DNA from: Azadirachta indica
Taxonomy: Eukaryota > Streptophyta > Magnoliopsida > Sapindales > Meliaceae
Length of the DNA: 64,000 bases
Assembly: GCA_022749755.1 (NCBI GenBank)
Contig: CM040452.1
Span: forward strand, 3,056,350-3,120,349
Direction: 5' to 3'
The notes under the pieces: generated by a model
The model's database searches: none
Told to the model about the DNA's origin: nothing
The model's input: the letters and a program-made list of their open reading frames with translations, nothing else
Translations under genes and position numbers: made by a program
In this document: piece after piece, positions 40,519 through 52,698 of the stretch
Position numbering within the stretch: position 1 is the first letter of the stretch
Layout: the number at the start of each line of letters is the position of its first letter

Positions 40519-43500
40519 CTCCGACGAACTTTGTTCGACTGTTGTTGGCTTCAGTTTCTTTGACTTGTGATTACTACTGTGCCTATGCAGGTTGTTGCTC
40601 CCCACTCTCACAAATGTGGCGACTGGTGATTCCGAACAAGTGTAACCAGTTGGCTGTCGCGATATATTGATAAAAAAAATTACTTCTAAACCCCTCAACG
40701 TATGGTAAATATGACAACAGAATTCGAGTTAAAAATAACTATCAATCATACCCTTTTATTACTTTTTGCATTTAACCTTTACTAAATAGTGCAATGTTAT
40801 AAATACTTCTATTTTTTTGTCTCTAACTAATTCATCGATATAAATGCCCCTATAATCTATACTGATCAACATATTAACATAAATAATCTTATTTTATAAT
40901 TAACAAAATGTGAGAGTTACCTATGTTAATACGCTGGTAAATATAAATAGTAGAAAAGGTAAGTGAAGAGATTTTGTTGATAATTATTCTTAACTTAAAA
41001 TCTCATTCTCATATACCACCTAGATTTAGCTTGGGTCTCTAAAAGACATGACCTTTTCTACCATGTGTCGTGTTTATTCCTACTATATGTAGAACCATTC
41101 ACCAGAAATAGAATCTATTATATTTAAAGTGTTTGAGGTAAGAGAAGGTACAATAAATAAGGAAAAAAGAATGAGAGAGACTTTATGAATTATGAGGTAA
41201 AAAAGAAAATAAAAAACAAGTTAAAAATTTAATTAATGAATATAAAAATATTTATTTTATTTTATTTTATTTCATTCAATCTACACTCTTCATATACCCT
41301 TGATCTAAGAGTTAATAATTAAAGTAAAAAAAGGTGAAAAAATATAAGGTTGTTGATCATATATATATGGGGATGGATTAACAGCATCATAAGATTACAC
41401 ATATTCTTACACTATATGTGTGTGTGTGTGTGTGTCAAATTTAATCTTAACTATTAAATGTATTTAAATTCAACAATCAATAAATAATATAAAGATGTAT
41501 AAACTTATAGGGCTATTCTCCCGCTATGGGAGTAAACAATTTAAGTTGTCTTATTATATTTATATCATGTCAACGAAGGATATAATATATTTGAAATTAA
41601 CCCAAGACCCATTTAATAATTGTATCAAGAATTGAAACACAAAATTGATATGATTTTTAAACGGATTAAGCAAGTTATATCGATACCACTTGCTTAACAT
41701 ATATTTTAATATATATACTAAAATATTTATAATACTCCTACTCAAATATGAATAAATTTTATTTTAAACAACATTGATTAATTCAACATTTTTTAAAATG
41801 TAAAAAGTATAAATAAATACTTTTAAAATGAGAAAATATAACTCAATATTTTTAAAATATGAAAAATATAATAAATCTATTAAATCATAAACGAGTTAGT
41901 ATGATATAATTACTCAAATAATTAATCATGTTATAAACGAGTTCATATATTAAAATCTCTAAATCGGAACCCAATTCAATTATTAATTATAAATGAGTTT
42001 ACGTATTCGTCAATAGTTGTCCCTATGCTTCTTGTTGCATTGCTATATTTAATATTCAACCAGCATTGCTACCAACTAACGTAGTCAAAATAAGGAAAGA
42101 TATTAAAACCAGAATTTCAAAAAATTTTCATAGAAAACATAATTTTTATTGATCAAGAAGACTATTAAACAATAATTTCACTTGCTTAATTGCTCTCCTA
42201 AGTTAATTCAAAGAAGAAAATAAATCATACATAAGCAAGATAACTAAGTCTTTAATAATATATCAAATACGACAACCTAAATTGATAAAATAATAAAGAC
42301 TTTCAAACTAATTAGACTTCAATTTTGCCATACATATATTAGTCTTGACATTATATTATCTATTTACATATGTGAAAGAAGAAGAAAAAATTTATAATTT
42401 TTTCATGAATTTTCATAATTTCAATTAAAAATAGTTCTTATATGTAATTTTAAACACTTGCCATCCTTGTAATATTATTAGACTTTATAATTATATGAAC
42501 AAAGAGTAACCAAAATTATTAAATACCCAAGTATGATAAATTGCCTAATTTCTAGGGGCTTAAGTGACAACTCACGCAAAAACCTTTTCTTACTTGGGAG
42601 CTACTACAAATTTCAGTGGAGATTTTCGGAAGGGATAACAACAACATTGTCCTCTCTAAAGTTTTATTTAATAACAAATTTGTACATATTTTCCTAAATC
42701 GTAGCAATTTAGTCCCCAAAGTGAATGCTCTCTGCTTTCCAACTAGTCATTTCCAACATGCGCCATCATTTTGGGGTTAAAATGTCCAAATTGAGAAAAC
42801 TATGTCAAATTTTGTTGTTTTGTTAAAGGTTTAAGGAGGAAAATATTATTACCCCTTTCCACACAAAGGTTGAAACAAACCCGAAAAGCTGATCGGATCA
42901 AAATCAAAACCCGGAAAAAGATCCATGAAATATCCGGGTTGAGTTGTCAGCACCAATACAATACAATTGGGGACGGGGGTGTTTAAGGTTTCATTTGGGA
43001 AATTTAAATAAAGTTAAACCACCAATATTAGGGTTTCCCACAATTCTCAATTTCTCTCCCAATAAAATGATGTGATCAAACCCTCACTCCCGCCCTAATA
43101 CTGGTTCTGTCTCGCCAATTCATCTTCGTTGTACACTATTATTCACTCTGCACTTCAGTTTTCTTTAACACAAGGTACTCTTCTTCTTCTTTTTCTTCTT
43201 CTCTCTGGTGTGTGTACTTGTTGTTTTGAGTGTTTACTTGATACTGAGTGTTGAGTTTCTTGTTTGGTGGAGTTTTACGTGTGGAATTTGTATGTTGTGG
43301 GTTTCAGCTACTTGAAGTTGAATTTCTTTGTTGTGTTTTGTTTTGGAGTGAAATTATGAGAACATGAAATAATGGGAATTGGGTTGCATTATGAGTGAGT
43401 TTTTGGTTAATTTAAGATTTTAAATTCTTTTTCTATTTTATGTTTGTTTATTCTTTCAACTGTGGTTTCTTGAAAATCAAACTGAATGTTGTTGCCCTTT

Positions 43501-43639
43501 TCTTATATATATGGTGTTATTTCCGAATTGAAATACTTAAAACTATGTGCAGATTGCGTTAATGAGACTGAAAAGCATGTATGGTACTAGTGCACAATTG
43601 GCTCTTAATTAGTATAAAACAAATAAATATAAAGTTTGT
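40519..43639. other. Divergent upstream region of HSD and FRS3
   Basis: About 3.1 kb between two divergently transcribed genes. The first 180 bases are an open upstream extension of the HSD frame. The middle is AT-rich with a (TG)n microsatellite at 41416-41435. From about 42840 base composition becomes more even, and 43080-43174 looks like the 5' UTR exon of FRS3: a GT donor after CACAAG at 43174, a CT-rich stretch, and an AG acceptor ending at 43552. That implies a 5' UTR intron of about 378 bases. Confidence 0.55.
43175..43552 (+). other. Probable 5' UTR intron of FRS3
   Basis: Donor AAG|GTACTC at 43175 and acceptor TGTGCAG|ATTG ending at 43552, with a pyrimidine-rich start and T-rich body. 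A leader intron before a long coding exon is common in this family. Inferred from signals only. Confidence 0.5.
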
Positions 43640-46600
43640 ATGGATGTCGATGTAATCGAAGTTCAAGGAGACATGGGTCATCATGGAGTGTCAGATGATG
43701 GAGATGCTGAACCCAATGAAAGTGGAGAAGCAAACAATGCCGAGAATTCATCGGTTCACGGTGATGATGAGGGGATTATTGAGCCTTTTGTGGGTATGGA
43801 ATTTGATTCTGAAGATGCTGCTAAGACTTTCTATGATGAGTATGCTAGACGTATAGGTTTTAGTTCCAAAGTTAGTCAAAATAGCCGTTCCAAACCTGAT
43901 GGGTCAATTGTTTTTTTCGGGAGTTTGTGTGTGGAAGAGAGGGCTTGAAAAGAAGGCATGCTGATAGTTGTGATGCTATGCTTAGAATAGAATTGAAGGG
44001 TCAGGACAAGTGGGTTGTTACGAAATTTGTAAAGGACCATTCGCATTCTCTGGTGAGTCCTAGTAAGGTGCACTACCTTCGTCCCCGGAGGCATTTTGCT
44101 GGTGCTGCAAAGAACATGACTGAGGTTTACCAAGGGGTGGGGATTGTGCCGAGCGGTGTTATGTATGTTTCCATGGATGGAAACCGTGCTACTGTAGAAA
44201 CAAACAACCGCGGAGCTAGGACAACTCCTCCCATAGAGTCAAATCGTCCGGTTAAGAACAGTGGGGCAGTGAATTATATTGTTAGGCCTGCTAGTAGAAG
44301 AAGAACGTTGGGGAGGGATGCGCAGAATCTGCTGGACTATTTCAAGAAAATGCAAGCTGAAAACCCTGGTTTTTTTTATGCCATACAACTTGATGATGAC
44401 AATCGCATGGCTAATGTATTTTGGGCTGATGCAAGGTCAAGGACAGCTTACAATCATTTTGGTGATGCTGTTACACTGGACACAATGTATAGGGTGTATC
44501 AGTATAAAGTGCCATTTGCTCCATTTACAGGAGTAAACCATCATGGTCAGACAATTTTGTTTGGTTGTGCTCTACTTCTAGATGAATCTGAGGCTTCATT
44601 TGTTTGGCTGTTCAAGACGTTTCTGACAGCAATGAATGATCGCCAACCTGTCTCTATAACCACGGATCAGGACAGAGCCATCCAAACAGCAGTTTCTCAG
44701 GTGTTTCCAGAATCTCGCCATTGTATCAGTAAATGGCACGTGTTAAGAGAAGGCCAGGAAAAGCTGGCTCATGTATGTCATGCACATCCTAATTTTCAGG
44801 TTGAGCTGTACAATTGCATAAATTTGACTGAAACTATTGAGGAATTTGAATTGTCGTGGAGTGCAATTCTTGATAAATATGATCTCAGGGGACATGACTG
44901 GCTTCAGTCATTGTATAATGCTCGTGCTCAATGGGTACCAGTGTATTTTCGCGATTCCTTTTTTGCTGCAATATCTCCAGCTCAAGGATTTGATGGTTCC
45001 TTTTTTGATGGCTATGTGAATCAACAGACAACTATACCCATGTTCTTCAGGCAATATGAAAGAGCTTTGGAGAACTCATTTGAAAGGGAGATAGAAGCAG
45101 ATTTTGAGACAATCTGCACAATGCCAGTCTTGAGGACACCATCACCTATGGAGAAACAGGCAGCAAATTTTTACACGAGGAAAATATTTGCAAAATTTCA
45201 GGAAGAGCTGGTTGAAAAACTTTTGTGTATACCGCAAATAGAATTGAAGGTGATGGAGCTATTGGGACATTCAGGGTTGCCAAATTTGAAGATGACAATA
45301 AGGCATACATTGTTACATTAAATTATCCTGAAGTGAGAGCAAACTGCAGCTGTCAAATGTTTGAGTATTCAGGCATTCTTTGTAGACATGTATTGACAGT
45401 TTTCACTGTAACAAATGTACTTACACTTCCACCTCATTATATCTTGAAACGATGGACAAGAAATGCTAAGACTGGACCTGGAATAGATGAACGTAGTAGC
45501 GAACTACATGGCCACGAGACTCTGACAATGCGGTATAACAATCTATGTCAGGAAGCTATCAAATATGCAGAGGATGGGGCAATAGCTGTAGAGACTTATC
45601 ATGTCGCAATAAGTGCTCTTAGAGAAGGTGGGAAAAAGGCTGCTGCAGTGAAGAAAACTGTTGCCAAAGTTGCACCTCCCAGTTCACAGGCTAGTGCCAC
45701 TGGGTATGACGACAAGAAGATTTCTACATCAGCGTCAGATAGTACACCATTGTTATGGCCTCGGCAAGATGAAGTGACAAGGCGATTTAATCTTAATGAT
45801 GTTGGGCCTCCAATTCAACCTGTTTCTGATTTGAATCTGCCACGTATGGCACCTGTGTCCCTTCATCGAGATGATGGTCCTTCTGATAACATGGTTTGGA
45901 TAAGAAATCTTATCTCTGTTTCTTTTGTTTCATTTACTATTGATATTAACTTAGCCCTTATATTTGGCCCTTTTGCATAGGTGGTTCTTCCATGTCTAAA
46001 GTCAATGACTTGGGTGATGGAGAATAAGAATTCACCACCAGGGAATAGAGTAGCTGTGATTAACCTGAAGGTATGCATCTAGTGATCTAAACCTTGATAA
46101 CAGGTGTTGTTGGATCACGAGCCATGTCAGGTTGAAAAGTGGTTTATCTGACAACTGACAACCCATGCATAAATAAATGAAACTTTAAGGTATATTAAAG
46201 TAATTAATTTTTCTATTCTGTTTATATCACTGCAGTTGCAAGATTATAGCAAGAATCCCTCAGCAGAAATGGAGGTTAAGTTTCAGCTCTCTAGGGTGAC
46301 ACTGGAACCCATGTTGAGATCCATGGCTTACATAAGTGAGCAGCTTTCAACCCCAGCTAACAGGGTTGCAGTCATCAATTTGAAGGTATGGAATCCAAAT
46401 TCAAGACTTATATCACATAAACCTGACTATCTGATTATTGGTGACCTACAGCTGTGACATACTTTTAACTTAAATCTTTCCTATAGAGAGAGTATATTTG
46501 TATCAAATGGTTCTGATGTTCTCACACTACTAACTATTAATAATTTTTTTCATCCTATTCTTTTGCTTTATTTTAAATGCTAGGCATTAAGTACCTTGTG

Positions 46601-49600
46601 TTTTTTGGAATTTACGGATCAAAATCAACCTTTAGTTTCATGCCTTCATTTCATTTTTTTTGGGTCTTCATTTTAAGTGCTTCCTCAGACCATGGATCAG
46701 TTGATGTAGTTCTATTCAATCATGAAATAAATTGTAAGAAGTAGTTTTTAGAAGAAATGCAGAGAGTACACTTGAATTAGCATTATACTCTATGCAAATT
46801 TTGATAAAGAATGAAGATGGAAAACTGCGCTATGGACTGTTAAATTAGAATTAACAAAAGACTATAAAGAGGGTAAAGTAAAAATACATTAGCCATAGAA
46901 GGGAATATAGATACTGTATCATGACTTGTGACGTAAAGGTGAAACTGAAATTACTATATCAATCCTCAGTATAATTTGGAATTAAATTGAATGAACTATA
47001 TAGATGGTCTATTTTATTGTGAATTTAAAAGAGGTGATTTATGGATAGGACATGGGTCAGATTGAAAGCAATTGAAATAATTTTCCTTCAAGAAATAGTA
47101 TGCTTTCTTAACTCTTGATTTAATGACTCTTAAAGTTCTATTTTTGTAGTGATACTTAAATATACTTGCAACCAATTGGATATCTTGGCATAAAATAATC
47201 CATTTTGTTATTTCTGATCATGTGTACTGTATTTTAAAAATCACTCTGACATCTTCCCACTTCTATATTCTACCCCATGGGTGTCTATGCAGTGTGTGTG
47301 TGTAAGAGATTAAAATAGAAACCATCTCTATGTCTCCAAATAAACCTCCATTGATGATGGACAAACTATGAAGACATAGATTTTATTTGGGGGCATTTTA
47401 TTTTTTCCTAATTTAAGGCTATGTTCTATTTTATTTGTTTGAGTCAGATTCTATTATTTCTTGTTTTAGATTTGGTTTTATTGCTGCGATTTTCTTATTT
47501 GAGTAAAACTTACATTTGTGACGAGAAGGCTTCTATTTTCGTGTCTTAAATACCACTTGTTTGCTACTAACAGTGCCTTAAATTATGTATTTTAAGTGAC
47601 TTCAATGATTTATTTAACAAAGAATATCGGTGTTCCCTCAATCTCATCCCAATATTATGTCCTTTCTGGCTCTTTTCTCTCCTCCTATAGATCTCCACCT
47701 CCCAGTGCTTAGACATTGTCTAGCTCATCTTTTCTGTATTACTGTTTGTTCTTTTCAAAAGATTTTCTTAATCAAGCCAGTAGTATCACATTTTGCCAAA
47801 TTTTCACAGACCAATTTATCCATTTGACATGTTTCTTTTTTTCTTTTCTTATGTTTTCTTTGTTTTCATGCAGATAGATATTTGTCCTCATAATAGACTT
47901 CCTATTTCTTTTTATAAATAAAGTTTTCATATTCTTGTCAAATAATTCTCACACGCCTAAGAAGATTCGAACCCATGACCTCATCTCACTTAAGAAGATA
48001 ACTTAATAGTTCACATCATGTCAATTCTCTCTTTACTTCTAGTTCCAATTTGTCCTATTTTATTAATTCCCATTAGATTGTGTAATACAAAATGATGGCA
48101 AGATTTAGATACTTCAATTAGTCATCACTATTGAACTCACATTTCCTATTTGGTTTGCGTTTCAGATATACTCAGTTAGTTAGAAACTCCTTTCTCAGCT
48201 GTTAGTTACTCCTAATATGTCTGTATATACCCACATGTTTAGTTAATGAGTAATTTTGATGTCATCCCTGAATGTTTAGTTATTTCTTTAGTTCATTTTT
48301 AATTCAGTTAATGAATTTATTTTTTCTTTCTTATTTCAGCTTCAAGATACCGAGACAACTTCAGGAGAGTCGGAAGTTAAATTTCAGGTGTCCAGAGATA
48401 CCTTAGGTGCTATGTTAAGATCAATGGCCTACATCCGAGAGCAGCTTTCAAATGCTGTAAGCATTGACTCCCTATTTCTGTTATCCCTATCTCTTTTGGT
48501 GCATGGATTACCAATGTTGTTTTTTAATAAAATTGGTTATATTCTCTGTTCTTCCTTCAAGGATGTTTTCTATTCAATTTCTTGAAAGTTTCTAACAAAT
48601 ACTGGATGTTTATATCAGCTGTATGATCTTGTCGACAAGCATGATGTACAAAAACAAAAGGCACTCTTTTCTATGCTTGAATTAATTTTAGCGTCGCAAT
48701 AAATTTTAATGCAGTTGATACATTTTTGGTGCATTCATTGTGTGTTTGGATTTGGTTGTAAATGCCTTCGTTGGAAGGCATGTTTCTTCATTTTCAAAAT
48801 GATATTGCAATGTTCAGAGAAAATATAGGGACAACTTGTAGGGTTTATAATTATTTATGATGTTTAGAGATGTGAACAAGGGCCTCCAATTGGACAATAA
48901 TATTCAGTTTCACATTTAGATCCCTGATTGATCTAGTTGGACTACATTGGCAAGCTAACTAGATGCATCATTCCACTAGTATGGGTTTGATATAGATAGA
49001 GCACAGGCTCCCTTGCTGATCTGGTAGTAGACCTTAGAAACTGACTTAGCATTTAGCTACCTAATCTCGGTAAGAAACTTCCATTTATGGCTGCGGAGAG
49101 ATCTCTGGCTGAAAATAGCGTAGGTGTTTGATAGAATGTTGTCCTTGAGGAATGCTTCAGTAGTTTGATGATCCCAGGTGTAAAGGTTGTTATTTCCTGT
49201 GTGGCGTATGTATATCCACCGAGCCTTTAAATTGTTCCCTTTGCAGTGTAAACTTAACCTTCCAAATAGCAAAAGATTTCTTTTAACTGTTCAAATGCAA
49301 ATGGCTTGCAATGTTTGGCTGTGTCAAAAAATGAATCATTAAAAGCCCTTTAAGTATTTTATTTTTCTTTACTGGGCCCTTTGTGTTCTATGTTATTTTC
49401 TTTCTCAATAGCCTCTTGCGTAACACTTGAGTCAATGATTGGGCCAATTGGTATAATCAATTCTGCAGTCTAGCCTCTTTGGAGTTAAAATATATGGGAT
49501 AAACAATATCCAGAGCCATTCACGCATTTCTTTTTCCTAACCTGAACTTGCTCTCGGTCATCCTATGTTTTGATATCCTCTGCTAGAGATTGCACCACGC

Positions 49601-50165
49601 CCTATCTATGCTTGTAGTATTGCTGCATTAGTTTTGAACTCTTAATTCCACAGTGACCATATCTATGTGTGACTTTTCATTTGAAAAACCGCCAGGTATG
49701 AGATGTTCTAGTTTCTTATTGTGTGTTGACTAATGTAGGTCAGATATTTTGTTTTGTGAGAGTCAAAAACCATAAATAGGCACCTTTGTCAGTTGATTTT
49801 CTACTATAGTTCTCTTAAAAATATTTATTCACACTTGATTCGAGTATAAGTACAGCCACATGGCATTTTCCTCTTATGTACCCTTATTACTTGGAAGCAA
49901 GCACTTCACTAGGCTGCAATTTTTATAACCATTCAAATTTGGAATTAACATTAATGTAGCATTTGTCAAGTTTGAAGTTCCTATCTGTTTGTGTTCAATT
50001 AAATCACTTATGTATTAGCAAACCTTGCAACAAAGCATTTATGTTGAAAGATGGATTCCTTTTCCTCTTACATTACTTCAGTTTCTCTTCTGATTGTGGA
50101 GAAATTTTTCCATTCCACAGGCCGAGCCTCATTCAGAACCTCCACCGAAGAAGAATCGGAAATAA
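43640..50165 (+). CDS. FRS3: FAR1-RELATED SEQUENCE 3-like protein, two frame interruptions
   Basis: Nuclear regulator derived from a Mutator-like transposase (FHY3/FAR1 family). Coding exons: 43640-45893, 45981-46070, 46236-46385, 48340-48456 and 50121-50165. Domains in order: acidic N-terminus (to about 48), FAR1 DNA-binding domain with the zinc-binding-type N-terminus (about 60-160), MULE transposase domain ([14 protein letters not shown] to HCISKWHVL), and a SWIM zinc finger CSC-X10-CRH in the second half. Then come LWPRQDE-RRFNLND and [16 protein letters not shown] signatures known from FRS3, and two copies of a repeat [11 protein letters not shown]...[11 protein letters not shown] basic tail (PPPKKNRK) may act in nuclear import. 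The frame is broken in T7 at 43911-43917 and in A5 at 45215-45219. Removing two bases at each restores one reading frame of 883 residues, all exon phases fit, and the recovered sequence is continuous with the family. Sequence errors in homopolymers are more likely than two true lesions in so conserved a gene. Confidence 0.88.
47930..48035 (-). mobile_element. SINE-like tRNA-derived fragment in an FRS3 intron
   Basis: On the minus strand GAGGTCATGGGTTCGAATC (47964-47982) contains a near-perfect polymerase III B box (GGTTCGAATC). It is preceded by GTTATCTTCTTAAGTGAGATG, in the place of a tRNA-like 5' part. tRNA folding is not possible, so a SINE remnant is the better reading. The A box is degenerate. 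Confidence 0.5.
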
Positions 50166-52698
50166 AGTCATTTAAATTGGTAGCTATCCAGGTGTGTTCA
50201 ACTAACTTGTCTCTATGGATGGAAAGTGTTCACCAAATTTTTGGTCGCCAGCCTCAGCAAGCTGGGGTGCTCTGTTGAGCTCTTGTATTTGCTAGCCTTA
50301 TTTTCTGCTTTTTAGTTTTTTTTTTCTTCCTTTTCTACCTTGCCTGATCTTTGTGTAAGCTTTTTATGTACCATATTTGTACATGTATTGCATCAGATTC
50401 AGAAATCCAAGGCATAAAAGAGAGCTCAAATTTAAGGTTTAATGTCATCCTTTGCTATATTTTACTTAGGAATAGTTGACACCATATGTTTCACATCCTC
50501 TCTAGCTTGGCCCGAAGGGAGGGTGTAAAAATAATTCAATTTAATTCCGATTGCTTTGAATGGTATGATGAGCAACCGTTTCTGTAACAGTTAGCTTGCT
50601 ATATGTTTTTGTTTATCTTACCTTTTCATTCATGAAATCTTACCATTAAGCAGTCTTTTGGAGACTTTAGGAATTCTGATCTTGGGACGATGGATTCTGT
50701 TGTGTTATAAAGTGCCCACCTGCTCCCAGGCACTTTCCACTTGTGGCCGGGGAATTTGAATGACTGCAAAATGTCAAAACCATTAAACTGCCAAAAGCAT
50801 AATCTATGCATTGAATGAAAACAGAATGGAAGGGGATTTGGAGTTGTTTTCGTGAATCATCAAATTCTTCTTGAGCTTGTAATTTTTGTTGTTGGGCTTG
50901 GAAGAGTAGAATAGTGACAAATATGTTCTGTAAATATACTGTTGCATATGTGCATTTACTGCCCTTTCAACCATCAAGGGCTGCTTTTGTTAAATTAATG
51001 CATATCCTATTCAAATTCTTCAGAAAAACTGTACGGAAAACAGTCCTTAACGTAGGAAGCATTTCTCTGTTTTTCAAAGAGGTACTCCATTTGAACATTC
51101 TCTTCTCATTCAGGGATCAAGCAGTTCCATCACTCTCTTTTATCATCTGATGTTCTGACCGAAGTGTGCAAGACAGAATTCAATTTTCTGCTTTGGCATA
51201 TAAAAACTGAACTAGTTAGATGGATTCGGCTATCTTTGTGCTTCGCACCAATTTAAGAATCACAACAGGCTTGAACAGAGATGAGGTCTGAGCTACAATG
51301 GAAGCCAAGAGGGCAAACAGAAAAGCTGGTTTAACCAGTGTGTATTATTATGGATTATATTGAATTGACAAGCAGACTTGCAATATGTCCAAAATGTTTT
51401 GCCCATTACTTCTGAAAACAGAATAAAGGGTTTTTGTTAGACTACAGAATATCATTCCACCGCTTACGGTCCTGCGAAGTTCATAATATGAAAATCGAAT
51501 ATGTGTATTTATCCAGCTGATGATGAACTGGCTCTAGCTCTTGCTCTAGCTCTAGCTCTAGCTCTAGCTCTTGTTTTGTCACTGGAAGTTCGAAGATTGA
51601 AATTCTCTTTCAAAAAGATCCGTACGGTAACTTTACCTGAATAATTATCAATTTATAATTGATAATTAATCCAAAAACAAATGTAATAATGTTTAAGTTC
51701 CAAGCGCAAGCGCATCAAAACGTCCGTGAGTTGATAATCAAGGAGAACTAAGCTCACGAGCGTCCCAATGGGAAACACTAAAAGCGAAAATAGATTTTGA
51801 TTTTTTCAAAATAGATGTGTAAAACAAACTCAGACTCTGATTAGTTACCTTACATACAGTAGTGTTGACAATTAAAATTAAAAAGAAAGAATACAAAACA
51901 CTTGATATATTTACTGCATGTATGTATCTATTTAGGGTTTTAGAAACTGTATAATCGAGAATGCTTCAGAATTGGCTTCCCAATTTTTATGTGTTGAAAG
52001 AGTATTAACAATAAGTTTTTCCACCTTCCTCATTACTTCCTCAATGTAGTTGCATGCTACAACTTCAGATTTGTAATGGCACTGTCTTACAAGTGATGTG
52101 ATGCATACAGCATTCAGAACAATCTCATACATACAAAGATCAAACAGACAAGACAATTACACTGCAGTAACCAAAGCTGTACCCCATGTGTACAAACACT
52201 ATTAGTAACGATGATGATGAGGCAGGCACAAATGGTATGGTTTTAAGCTTCCAAGACATATATAATTGTCAGTCAAATAGGACATATTTTGGTTCAGCTA
52301 TTCAACACAGAGATGAAGAGATTGGGAGCATACGAATGAACAACTATCAAAAATCTACTTCCATTAACTTCGCCATTAAACCGAACCCCAAACCCTCCAA
52401 ATTTGTAAATAACAAAGAAATAACATCTCTTTTCAAGTCAATGTTGTAAGAGGGTACCAAAAAATTACATAGTTTGCATATCACTAACACACATTACCCA
52501 TGCGATATTGCAGCATCAGCCACAACAAAAAGCAATATCATCAGCCAGAAGCAGAGATATATAGTTGACCGCCTTGCCACTATTTAGAATCCCCACTGGA
52601 TATTTTCGAGCAGAGGGTGGATTCTTCTATAATTGGATAACCAAGATATAATCCAAGCTTTGCCTTGAATAATTTCAATGTCCCACCAGTTCAGATAT
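50166..52698. other. Convergent intergenic region FRS3/SERRATE
   Basis: Holds the 3' UTR of FRS3 (+) and, at its right side, that of SERRATE (-). No further coding region is convincing. It contains a hexanucleotide repeat at 51530-51573 and a short inverted repeat ATTATCAATT-TAT-AATTGATAAT near 51646-51668. Confidence 0.5.
51530..51573. repeat. Hexanucleotide repeat (GCTCTA)n
   Basis: About seven units of GCTCTA with two GCTCTT variants, at 51530-51573. Each unit contains the self-complementary AGCT core. It lies between the FRS3 and SERRATE 3' ends. Confidence 0.85.

Noticed and set aside
47960..47982. tRNA gene in the FRS3 intron
   Set aside because: Only the B-box part matches; no cloverleaf, anticodon arm or acceptor stem can be built.
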